Assembly (NCBI RefSeq): GCF_027744825.2
Contig: NC_071348.1
Coordinates: 12,929,563 to 12,993,562 of the forward strand
Source: Synchiropus splendidus
Lineage: Eukaryota > Chordata > Actinopteri > Syngnathiformes > Callionymidae
Reading direction: 5' to 3'
DNA length: 64,000 bases
Positions 1 to 27,868 of the stretch are shown in pieces. The notes beneath the pieces are model-generated. The model was not told where the DNA came from. It made no database searches and was given only the letters and a program-made list of their open reading frames with translations. Each line of letters begins with the position of its first letter. Position 1 is the first letter of the stretch. The translations under genes and the position numbers were made by a program.

Positions 1-186
1 TCACCTAACCTGTTGTTCAGTTTATTCCAGCTGGTGACACCTGGTGTTGAAAGTAATGTATTACAGACATTAACTCAGAAGGCGATAAACGTATTGTGTT
101 CCAGTTGGTTGTGTTATATTGTTTATAAATTGGTTTGTTTATTAATATTTTGGTGAATAATTGGTGCCCCTTTTCCCCCCCTCTCA

Positions 187-290
187 GGGTCGTGTGAAAC
201 CAGAGAGCTGCTCCGTCATGTAGAAGGGAACCGAGCCTCTCCTGGACCAGCGAGTCCCACACCCCTCATAGGAGTAGCGTTTTTTTACTG
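187..290 (+). other. Possible terminal coding exon of an unidentified plus-strand gene
   Basis: A strong pyrimidine tract ending CTCTCAG (about 168-186) precedes an open stretch beginning SCETRELLRHVEGNRASP and ending at a TGA near 302. The opposite strand also has an open frame, so strand and reality are uncertain. No family is recognised. In human, ARHGEF11 lies downstream of and convergent to PEAR1, so a plus-strand gene ending here would fit, but that is inference. Confidence 0.2.
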
Positions 291-302
291 TTTGGATATT
301 TG

Positions 303-1308
303 ACGTTTTCTACGGTCTGTGTTTAGTTTCCTGGTTAGTGTTGCAGGTTAGACGGGCTTCCTGGCTTCAGCTCAGCTTCTTCATTACTGCATGTTTGCTT
401 CTTGCACCGGCTTCATGACCAGAATGTTGGATTTGATCCGAACTGGGTTTCACCTCTTTTCATAGCCGAGCTGTCGACACTCAACACGCACAGCAAGTGA
501 ACCCTGCTCAGACAAACTCTGCAGGACTTTACTCTGCACTCGTAGAGGAGACCGGCTCATCAGAAGTCGGTCGTCATGCTGACAAATATTTAGTTCAAAA
601 GTTTGATAATCTAGAGCTAGATTACACGATTGTCAGAAGCCAAAGTTCTAAACTCAGGGTTTGAATCTGTTTCTGTCCATTTGTTTTTCTGACCGAATGT
701 TGATGGAATTAAGGAATTGTTTTGAGATTTTGTCTCAACTGGATGTACCTAAGATAAGAGTACTTAAGAGTACCAAAGATGTTTTTGTTTTACTTTTGAG
801 GAGCTCGTGGCTAGTTAATGCTCATCATGTGAGAGATATTCTAGAACGTCCAGAAGAATGTGCCTTCAAATATCAGCACCCAGACTCCTTCGTCACATGA
901 CTCACCCCGCTGTCACCAGCCCCCCACCCAAAAAATGGTCATAGGAGCCTTTTCTCTTCTTTTTCCGAAATATTTTGGGTTCAGCTAAGACCAGGTTTGT
1001 GGTCTATCTTTGGCTTTCCGCTTTGTTACGCATGGTGGGTAGTGTACTGTAGTCTGGCAGCTTGATCATTTATGCTCCACCTATTTGAATATCAATGCAT
1101 TTATGGATAAAACTTGACGCTTCTTTTTTTGTTCGTTAAATATGTTCAATGTCAGTTTTGCTGTTGCGCCTTATTTTCTGTTTCATTTGTATTCCTGAAA
1201 GTGCCTTAAAAAGTCCCGGAAAACTAGTTAAAAATGTGTATTTTCAGTCAGAAGGCTTTTTGAGTTTTTCAATAGTCAAGTTTCCTGATAAAAAGGTCAT
1301 TAAATATT
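303..1308. other. Unassigned sequence, no gene recognised
   Basis: About 1 kb of A/T-rich sequence with short open frames only (for example 661-900, 79 codons) that resemble no known protein. It may be 3'UTR of a gene lying to the left. Confidence 0.4.
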
Positions 1309-1866
1309 TTTATACAGTCGTGAAAATATTGATAAATATTCCCATTGGACTGTAACTGAGCTTAAAAATAAAAGAGTTGTGCCAATGGTTTTTGACAAAA
1401 ATCTCTGTTTCAGGCAGCAGTGTGTTTGCTGTGAGTGTCTCTGCAGATGAGCTGCAAGAAGTGCCAACAATAACTGGTGTTAAAATGGTGAAAAGCAGAG
1501 TTGTGACAGGTTCTTTTTCTGGTCATTCCTGTTTGTAAAATGACAAATAAAAGCTTTTCCTCAATGACGGTCACATCTGCTGGTGTTTAAATGCTGATAT
1601 ATTTCTCTGTTCAAGAAGAGAGACGTTCATAAAGGAACTAAGGAACTCACCTGCAAGAGAGAAGTTAACATTACATAATATGAAATAGCTAAATATGGAC
1701 AGCTGCAAAGCTATTTTGAGTAGGGAAACAGTTTAATCTAGATTGACAAGTGCTAGCTCTCAGTTTGCATCAATGCCAACAGCAGAACAACCAGCATAAC
1801 TGTAGAGAGCTGTAGTTTATTTTTTATTGAAGAAGAAAAAGAGAGCTTGAAGAGCAACTCTTAGTT
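1309..1866. repeat. Dispersed repeat A, copy 1 (interrupted by the LINE)
   Basis: From about 1309 this segment is nearly identical to 8862-9352, starting TTTATACAG/TTTATACAA and running to CTTAGTTAAAA. Both copies keep AAATAAAAGCTTTTCC and CTAGATTGACAAGTGC. Copy 1 has about 80 bp (roughly 1758-1845) that copy 2 lacks. The family is not recognised; there are no clear coding frames or terminal inverted repeats. Confidence 0.85.
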
Positions 1867-1882
1867 AAAACAGGTGTGATGA
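1867..1882. repeat. Target-site duplication, left copy, of the L1-clade LINE
   Basis: AAAACAGGTGTGATGA is repeated exactly at 5821-5836, on the other side of the LINE. Confidence 0.8.
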
Positions 1883-4800
1883 GGTGGGACGTAAGGCGCG
1901 ATGGACGTGTGAGTAACTGGCTCCCGGAAACCAACTACGAATTCCTATATAACTCTAAATACTAAAGTATGAAGGCAGGAATATCAAAAACAAAGAATAA
2001 GAAACCCCCCGACTTTCTGCAAGAGACACACCTCTCACAGACAGAACACGAAAAACTTAAATTAATTTGGATTTAAAAATACATTTTATAGCTCTCATAC
2101 TAACTCAAGAAAAAGAGGAGTTGTAATTTTGATATCGAACACATTAAGATTTGAATGTCAAAAAGAAATAAGTGATCAGGAGGGGCGATTTATACTGGTC
2201 AAAGGGAGAGTCGAGCAGTCTTATATAAGCCTGGTAACTTTTTATGCACCACCTGAGAGCATTAAAGTTTCTTTACATTCTTATTTGATCTCATCACACA
2301 AGAAAATGAAGGTATTTGTATATGTGGAGGAGATTTCAATGTGATAATGAATAGAGACCTAGATACAACAAGTACAAAAACAGGCAAAAATATTCTTGCA
2401 AAAGTTATTAAAAATATTTGGGTAGAAACTGGGTTTTTTGATGTTTGGAGAGATCTTCACCCTCATCAAAGGGATTACACACATTTATCAACATCACACA
2501 AAGTATATTCCCAAATAGATTACTTCCTAATGCAGGATGCGAACCGGAGTATCATACAGGACTGTAAAATAGGGGTGACAGATGTATCAGACCACAGTGC
2601 AATATATTTAAATATCAAATTAGAATCTGGGGAAAAAGAAACACTATGGAGAATGAATGTTGGAATTCTTAATAATAAAACAGTAGTAGAACAAATTAAA
2701 TTAGAAATTCAAAACTATTTGTTAAACAATGATAATCATGAAACTAACCCAACAATATTATGGGATGCATTAAAAGCAGTCATAAGAGGGAAAATTATTT
2801 GCATTTCTAGTAAACTTAAGAAAGAGAAAGAAAAGAACTATAAGGAATTAATAGAAAAATTGAAGACATTTGAACAGAATCATAAAGAGAAACCAAGCCA
2901 TGGGACTGACCAAGAAATAAAAAGGACAAGACAGGAAATTAACAATTTATTACAGAGTGACGCAGAGATTAAAGCAAGATATGTGAAGCAAAATTATTAC
3001 AAAGCGGGACCAAAAGCTGCAAGGTTATTGGCAAGAAAATTACAGAAACAAAGAATAGAGACCCAAGTAAATAAAATTCGAGATCTGAAAACAAATCTAT
3101 TAAACTATGAGCCAAAAGAAATTGAAACAGTTTTCAGAAATTACTATGAAGAACTATACGCCCAGTCCACAACACCAAACAAAAAGCTTATCGAAAAATT
3201 CCTTGACCCGTTGGATCTTCCATCGATCAGCAAAATACAAAATGAGCAAATTACCAACAAGATAACAACAGAGGAAATTCAAAAGTCGATCACAAAGTTA
3301 AAAACAAACAAATCACCTGGAAGTGATGGATTTCCAGCAGAATGGTATAAGAAATTTGAAACTGAGTTATCACCGGTACTTCAATCCGCCTTTTATTGGA
3401 CACTTTCAAAAGCTGTTTTACCTCCATCCTGGAATGAAGCTATCATTACAGTTCTGCCTAAACCTGCCAAAGATAAGGAATATTGCCAAAATTACCGTCC
3501 AATCTCAATCCTTAATGTAGACTATAAACTTTTTACTTCAATTATTTCAAGAAGATTCCAACATTTTATTGCAGATCTCATAGATGAGGATCAAACAGGA
3601 TTCATAGCAGGTCACCAAACACAAGATAATATCAGGAGAACATTACATATTATTAGCCATATTCAACAAAACAGTATATCAACAGCGTTGATAAGTTTAT
3701 TTGATCGAGTTAACTGGGAATTTTTATATCAAACTTAAAAAAAAATTGGGTTTTATGAAAGCACTATTCAAATTATCAAAACAATCTATAATCAACCGAC
3801 AGCTCGAGTAAAAATAAATGGTTCTGTTTCAAGTAGATTCATTTTGCAAAGAGGCACAAGGCAGGGATGCTTTTTAAGTCCCACGCTGTTTGCCTTATAT
3901 ATATAGAACCATTGGCACAGACAAAGTGATCTGGTAAAAGGTATACAATCAATAATCAAGAACATAAAATCAGCTTGTTTGCTGACGATGCAATGATATA
4001 CTTAAATAAACCTACCAAATCATTTGACCAAATAATACAAATCCTAGAACTATTTGGGGTATAAAATAAATATATCAAAAACCCAAATACTTCTTTACAA
4101 CACGACTCTGAATGATGCACTTAGAAAGTACAAAATAATTTGGGATCTAAAATCACTGAACTACTTAGGAATAAATATAACTAAAAATCCCGCTAACCTA
4201 TATAAAAAGAATTAGTCACATATTAACAATGTAATAAGAAAAGATATGGAACGATGGTCAACTTATCCAATGGGACTGAATGATAGGATTAGAATAATTA
4301 AGATGAATATTCTCCCACGCATGCTATACCTCTTTCAAGCTTCACCAGTCAGTATTCCACAGTCACAATTCCTCATATGGGATAAACTTATATCAAGATT
4401 TATTTGGGGAGGGAAAAGACCTAGAGTTCGATATTCTACTCTACAACTAGCAAAAGAACGAGGGGGGCTGGTCCTGTCTTATATTGGTGCAACAATAATT
4501 ATGTGGCCAGATGGAAAGATATTGAATCAGGTAAGACAGGCGTTCCCATACAAACACTACTTGGGGAAAAGGAACCAATTCAGTTTCACAATGATTTGGA
4601 TGAAAACTTGATAACTATGTTCACATTGGACATATGGGCATCAATAATTAAGAAACAAAAAATAGGAAAAGAACTGGGCCTCCTGAAATGGATCGCATTC
4701 AATAAGGACTTTGAGCCAAATAAACTGGATAATACATTCAAACAATGGACGTCAAAAGGGGTTACTGCATTTCATAAAATAACCGAGGATGGGGCAATAA

Positions 4801-5820
4801 AAACATTCCAACATTTAAAGAATACATTTCAATTAAATAAATAGGATTTCTTTAGATATCTACAAATAAGAGATTATTATGATAAAAAAAATTAAGACAA
4901 ATACGGAAGAAAGTCACACTCAATATTTAAATTAATTATAAAATCATATGACGATATTATTACCAAAGCAATATCAATATTATATTTACATTTAATGGGA
5001 TTTAAAAATGAAACCACAATATATGTTAAAGATAAATAGGTGAAGAAATAACTAATGAAATGTGGAACAAAATGTGGAAAAATCTGAAAACAACCACTCA
5101 ATCCCATGAATGGAGAGAATTTTCATGGAAAAATCAAATACGATACTTTATTACGCCCCAGATTAAAAGTAAACAATGTAATCAAAACCAGACATGTTGG
5201 AGAAAATGTGAGCAAATTAATCCCGACCATACACATATCTTTTGGAGTTGTCCTGAAATCCAAACATTTTGGCAGGATATTCACGGGATAATATGCAAAG
5301 TGCTGGGATACAAGATACCCTTTTCTGGAAGTGTATTGTACCTTGGATATCTTGAAGGAACTGTTCACAAATCAGACTCATACCTGGTCAAGATTTTTTT
5401 GGTGGCTGGGAAGAAGGCTGTTACAAGAAAATGGCTCCAACCTGTTGCACCGGACGTGGGCCAATGGACTGACATTGTTCAACATTTGTCAATGATGGAG
5501 AAACTCACATTTAAGTTGAAAATCAAAGAAGAACTATTCGACCGGAGTTGGGAAAAATGGTTGAATTACAAAAAACAAACAAGTAATGTATTGTGAAAAA
5601 ATATAAGTATCCCTCACAGACACCATTTTATTTTATTTTATTTTTATTTATTTTTTCTATTCCATATGGTTTTGAATTTTGCATTTCCTTTCATTTTCAT
5701 TTTTTTCCCATATTTTTACATGTATACAATTAAGTTTTCTATGATGTACTGAAGTGAAATGAATAATGCAGTAACTGTTTTCTATATGTGCATCAACAAT
5801 AAAAAATATCAAGTTAAAAA
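1883..5820 (+). mobile_element. L1-clade non-LTR retrotransposon, decayed, 5'-truncated
   Basis: Endonuclease remnants appear at about 1999-2560 (FLQETHLS, then frame change to [13 protein letters not shown], then SDHSAIYL). The longest frame (2341-3738) covers the end of the endonuclease and the fingers/palm start of reverse transcriptase ([49 protein letters not shown]). It stops at 3736. Downstream frames keep [16 protein letters not shown] near 3980-4006, the L1 C-terminal block [15 protein letters not shown] near 4300, and a CX3C-H-C zinc motif near 5205-5250. The expected SLDAEKAFDRV reads SLFDRV, so catalytic motif A is deleted. It ends in AATAAAAAATATC and an A-run. It cannot be active. 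It is nested in repeat A and flanked by a 16-bp duplication. Confidence 0.93.
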
Positions 5821-5836
5821 AAAACAGGTGTGATGA
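5821..5836. repeat. Target-site duplication, right copy, of the L1-clade LINE
   Basis: AAAACAGGTGTGATGA, identical to 1867-1882; the A-run of the LINE runs into it. Confidence 0.8.
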
Positions 5837-7178
5837 AAAATGCAGCAGGTATTTATTTACAAATATTCACACAATATTTTCAGGGTTACATTCAACATAC
5901 AGGGTATAAAGTGTGTTCACAACATACACACAAACGTATTAATGTTGAAGACAAGCAGACAATACTGGTGCATGGTGCATTCAGGTGCTCTTTGGAATAG
6001 TCTCTTGACTTGATCTTACTTAAATGAAAAAAACCTGGAATGACAGTGGTGAATTTATCCGCTTGGGTCGTGGGGGCAGCAGACAGATGCCCAGAATTCC
6101 CTTTTTGGTAAAGACTCCTATCTTAACTTCCCAGTTCAACTGAGAGAGAAACTCATCTGGCACTGTTATTCTTACGGCACTCGAAGGCATCGTAATAACA
6201 CGGTGGAGAAAAGAGATATAACTGAAAGTTCAAATAAAATACAGATACGCTACCTGCTGAATGTGATGAAGTTCATTTGTACAGCAATGAAAACTCAGGA
6301 TGCGGAAGCAACATTTGAAGCTGAATACTTTGATATGTATTTCAAAACATCACTTTTGCACAACATTGATTCTTCAACAAGCTGGAATCAACGGTTTGTG
6401 AGAGAACTTTGGTTGTTACATTCATGGAGCTGCCCTGTTGAAAGGCTTCCGCCAGCCGTTCATATTTACAGACGCGCTCGGGTCGCTATAAAGCTCTGCT
6501 CAGACATACTTAATAGCTTGTATCTGTTAAGGTAAATCGAAAACACTTAAAAGTAGCGGCTCTCAGCTTTGGTTTATTGGAATCATAAGAAATGTTCATT
6601 AGAGAGTGAGTTTTAAACATTCCTGGAGATATTTTTTGGTTTTGAATAACAACATTTACAGAGCCCAGATCATATATGAGGTAAAAAAAAAATGCTGCAG
6701 CCATAACTATCTCCTTCCCTGGACTCCATTTTAGGTACTGACCACTGCTGAAGAGTGAAGCCAGCTAAGGCACTCGGGGAGGTGGTCGTAATGTACAACT
6801 GATCTGTGTTGCTTCAGCAGCGAGGAGGGTCAAGGCAAAACTGGAATCACCTTTGTGGTAATGTCCTCTCAGATCATGTTATTTTGGGGAAGAGAATAGT
6901 TAGTTTTTTGATTCTTTCGGCGATGAAACAGATGCAGCATGATGTCAGGCTCTCAAACACTCCAACAATGCTCCCTTTTAGTCTCTGGTGGCCTCATGGG
7001 AGGTAACTCAGTCCAGCCGGCCTTCCCACGCCCCAAATGGGGATGACAAGTCTGCCATGGGGAGAAAAGTACCAGCAGTCGCCACAGAGAGGCAGTGTTG
7101 AGTCAAAAGCGTGGCAGTGAACAGCTTTTCTCTGAAGGTGCTTCACTAAAAACGTCAAGCATTTTCAAGGCGAGCAGG
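5837..7178 (-). other. pear1: Probable PEAR1 3' untranslated region
   Basis: This 1.3 kb stretch follows the PEAR1 stop codon (7181-7179 read on the minus strand) and has no convincing reading frame. Minus-strand AATAAA signals lie at 6578-6573 and 5857-5852. The second is only about 15 bp inside the edge of the LINE's target-site duplication. A 110-codon plus-strand open frame at 6203-6535 resembles nothing I know and is probably chance. The true 3' end is inferred. Confidence 0.45.
5852..5857 (-). terminator. Candidate distal polyadenylation signal of PEAR1
   Basis: AATAAA on the minus strand, 1.3 kb downstream of the PEAR1 stop codon. A second copy lies at 6578-6573. Neither is confirmed as the used site. 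Confidence 0.35.
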
Positions 7179-24043
<16,865 letters not shown>

Positions 24044-24394
24044 GGTCCTGACGGAGGAAAGACAGGACATTTCCAGGAGGATGCAAGAAGCCAAACATTT
24101 CAAGTACAATGGCTTCAAGCCAAACATGATGCTATTGTTGCAAACGCAGGAAACTGAGAGCACTATGTGATGAAGTCATACTCTGGAATGAAAATTTAGG
24201 CCATGATGAAGATGGGGAGGTACTGACTTAATAGCAAGACTATTAATCTGAAGACAATACTTGTAGTGTTTATTAGAAAAACGCCATAAGGACAGCCCTC
24301 GAGCAACATGGAAGTCATACTTTTATTTTGAACACAACAACAACAACACTCCATCACTTAAAGAAAGCGTCAAACAGAAGGAGAGGTTGAAACT

Positions 24395-25108
24395 TTTTAA
24401 AACTAAAAAAACCTACACCTGTTTTTGGTTATCATAAACTTCTGAGTTCTAGACAGATTACAGTCTTTTTGTTGTAATTTCTTTTATTATATTTGCTATA
24501 AAAAAAAAACTCATTTAACAAAAAAAAACTTTTGTTTTTCCAGCTTTTGGTCATAATCAAAACATTTTAAACATTTTTTAACTCAACAAATACGATCACT
24601 CTGACTCTTGGAAATGTTAATAATAATAATGACTTCCTGCTCCAATGAATATATATTCTGTGAACCTCAATTTGTCCAAATTGTTGTGTTTCATTTAAGA
24701 TTTTCTTCTTTTAATTTCTAAATATTATTATTATTTACTTTTCTGTCTTCTCTTCTTCTTATTATTATTATTATAATTACTATTATATTAACAATAATAT
24801 TTATTTTATAAATCTTAATTTTCACTTTTAAAAAGTCATTTACTATTGAATTGGTCCCCTCAGAACAACACCTGTTCATAACAGGGAACTATGTTTGGTG
24901 GACTCAAGTCCAAACCTATTACAGCAGCTTGGACAGAAGACAGAACAGAAGAAAGAGAAAGAATGTTGGATGCTTATTTCATTCACTTTCTAAGGAAAGA
25001 GCAATTCTAGAGGATCGTAAATAGGGACAGTATTTGGAACATTCAATGAACAAATCCAACTTGGACCTATGGATGGTGAGACAGAGGATCATTTCATTCC
25101 CTCCTGCC
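24395..25108. repeat. Local duplication D, copy 1
   Basis: Closely similar to 27105-27868 in the same orientation. Shared blocks include CATAATCAAAACATTTTAAA, TTACTATTGAATTGGTCCCC, GGGAACTATGTTTGGTGGAC and GACCTATGGATGGTGAGAC. Several short insertions and deletions separate the two. No coding frame is conserved, so this is a noncoding segmental duplication or two copies of an unnamed repeat. Confidence 0.85.
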
Positions 25109-27104
25109 AAAAGCAAACTGTCAGGTCTGTTGTACTGTTGTACTAATGCTGGCAGTGTGAAATAGTGAATCAAAGAGAGATCTACTGGAAGTCAAAGCCA
25201 TTTGAATTTATGTGTAATGTCTTATTCATCATGATGTTTGCTCAGAGTGACCAGGATCACCATCCCAGCCATTAGAATAAAATAGTGTTGGGTCTTGAAA
25301 TGACTGTGACCGCACACAAAACAATCAAACGGGCACATAATAGAGGCATAAAAAAATGCATAATTTATGACCAACAAGTCTGTCAGCATGAATTATAAGT
25401 CAGCAGTAGCAGAGCTCCAGGGGAGTCTAAGCATGGGGTGAAATGTTGGTGCAGAGAGTGATGATAAATCACTTTCTCCTCTCAGAATCTGCATTTGGAT
25501 TTCCTCTAGCGAAGTCAACATTTCCCAGCATGAAGTTTTGAAAGACTGAAAATCTTCCCAGGGAGCCAATAAATGGCTGCTAAAATCAAGCTTGTAAAAA
25601 AAGTTCATTAAGGCAGGCGAAGGTGCGGCAGAGTGCCAGAGTTCAATGGAGCTCACTGAAGCACACCACAGACAGCAGCAGGATGGATGTGGAAGAGAAA
25701 GAGACAGAAGGAAGAGGATCAGTGTCAAGAAATGTGACTCCCAACTTCATTCTGACCTCAATCAATCAGAGCTGCTGTGCATCTACAAAAAAAAAAAATC
25801 TGTTGTCCCCTTCTCCTCTACTCGGGAGCAACATCTGGAATCCATTAGAAAAGAAGAGAGTGCAGGCGACGCCGCTAGGCTCTCAGGGAGCACAGGGGAG
25901 GCAATATATTCAGCTTTTTTCTTGCTTCAAAATATCTGACGGATGAGGACAGAGGTTCGGGCAGCGTGTCTGCTGGTCAGAGCTTCGTGGGAATGGAGGT
26001 TGATATCTGTCAGGGCCATGTTTTCCCAACAAGTCAGCGCTGACAGAATGAATGTAGCACAGATTCTCATGTCAGCTACACGTGGCCTTGTGAAGATTTC
26101 TGGTGTTGTGACAGGCGACAACTTCTGATAGGGTCTTGTGAAAACAAATGGGAAGTGTACAAACAGATCGTTTCCCACGCTACAAAACAAAGGTTAAAAA
26201 GCTGGACACAGTGGTTGATTATTCATTTGACAAATCAGTTAGATGACAGAAAGGTTGTGAGGCTCGACTAAAAAGTCAGACCATAATGATCGATGACAGC
26301 TAGAAGTTGATAGATCAATAGCTCTATACTATTTCATTCATTTTATGATGATTCATTGTTGTACTTTTGGTTTGAAGGGACTTTTCCACATGGAAAAGTG
26401 GTGTGAACTTTTATTATTTTATTTATACACTTCATATAGTGAGTATTGTATCATATTAATACATGTACCACACATGCAAGAACATGACTGAGATACTATT
26501 CATCTTCCATTTTTGCATTTAAGACTCTCTAGATGTGCTTGCTAATAGTCGGCCAGACTTTCTCTTCTCTCCCACCACAGAACAAACAGGATGAAAAGTT
26601 TTTTAGAGCAGATTAAAATGGGAACAATAGGTTGCTGGCTGTTAGGTTTAAACCAGAAAATTTTAAAACAATAAATGGTTCATTAAATAAACCCAGTTGC
26701 ATAAGCAAAGAAAGAAAGTAGGTTTGACGCTTCAGCTCTTACATAAATTCACACAGAATCAGGACAGAACTGGGCAGTATTGAGACATTCGACTCCAGCC
26801 TCTTTAAAAACATTTCCACGGCTCCCCTTCTCTGTCAGTTCTCTCTATTTATAGCCTGCACCACTTCATGTCATCTATTTCTGACTGGAAAAGCATATTT
26901 CTTTTCTTTCTCAGAGTCGTATCAACATTACGTGATTAGAGACTTTCTGTGGCTTTATACAAGAGAAGGGGCAGCCTCCCTGGAGACTGCTGCTGGTTGA
27001 GTGCAAAAAAAAAAAAAAAAAACAGATTAAAAAGCAAGAAGAGAAGTTATGATGAATTTTTGATTATACTTTAAGAAATTAACCTGATCTTTTGCCTATT
27101 AAAG
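25109..27104. other. Noncoding spacer between the duplicated D segments
   Basis: No gene seen. It includes a 19-base A-run at about 27005 and short ORFs without known motifs. Confidence 0.6.
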
Positions 27105-27868
27105 AAAACTTATAGTAACAATGACACATGTTTTTTGGTCATCATAAACAAGTGCTAGACAAATTACAGCTCTTTTTTGTTTTTCTACAGTCTTTTTGCA
27201 ATAATTTCTTTTATTTTTTAATTATATTTGCTAAGATATAAAATCGTATTTAAAAAAAAAGGTTTGGTTTTCCGGTTTTGGCCATAATCAAAACATTTTA
27301 AACATTTTTTATACTCAACAAATACAATCACTCTGACTTTTATAAATGTTAATAATAATGACTTCCTACTCCAATGAATATATATTCTGCTAAGTGAACC
27401 TTGTCTGCATTGATCAATTTATCCAAATTGTTGTGTATCCTTCAAGATTTTCTTCTTTTCATTTCTAAATATTATTATTATTTACTTTTTCTTGTCTTTT
27501 TATACTTATTATTAATGAATTATTTTATAAATAAATCTTAATTTTCACTTTTAAAAAGTCATTTACTATTGAATTGGTCCCCTCAGAACAACACCAGTTC
27601 ATAAACAGGGAACTATGTTTGGTGGACAAAGAACTCGGCTTTCTATTGCAAGTCTAAACCTATATCAGCTTGGTAAATAAGACCGAACAGAAGAAAGAGG
27701 AAGAAAGTCGGATACTTGTTTCATTCACCTTCTAGGTAAAAAGCAGTTCTAGAGTTTTGCAGCATGTGATGAGGATTGTAAATAGGGACAGTATTTGGAA
27801 GACTCAGTGAACAAATCCAACCTGGACCTATGGATGGTGAGACGGAGGATCATTTCATTCCCTCCCTA
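27105..27868. repeat. Local duplication D, copy 2
   Basis: Partner of 24395-25108, about 2 kb to its right. It contains about 20-30 bp insertions absent from copy 1 (for example near 27630 and 27755). Confidence 0.85.

Noticed and set aside
6203..6535. 110-codon plus-strand frame
   Set aside because: No known motif, lies in the probable PEAR1 3'UTR on the opposite strand, no splice or start context support.
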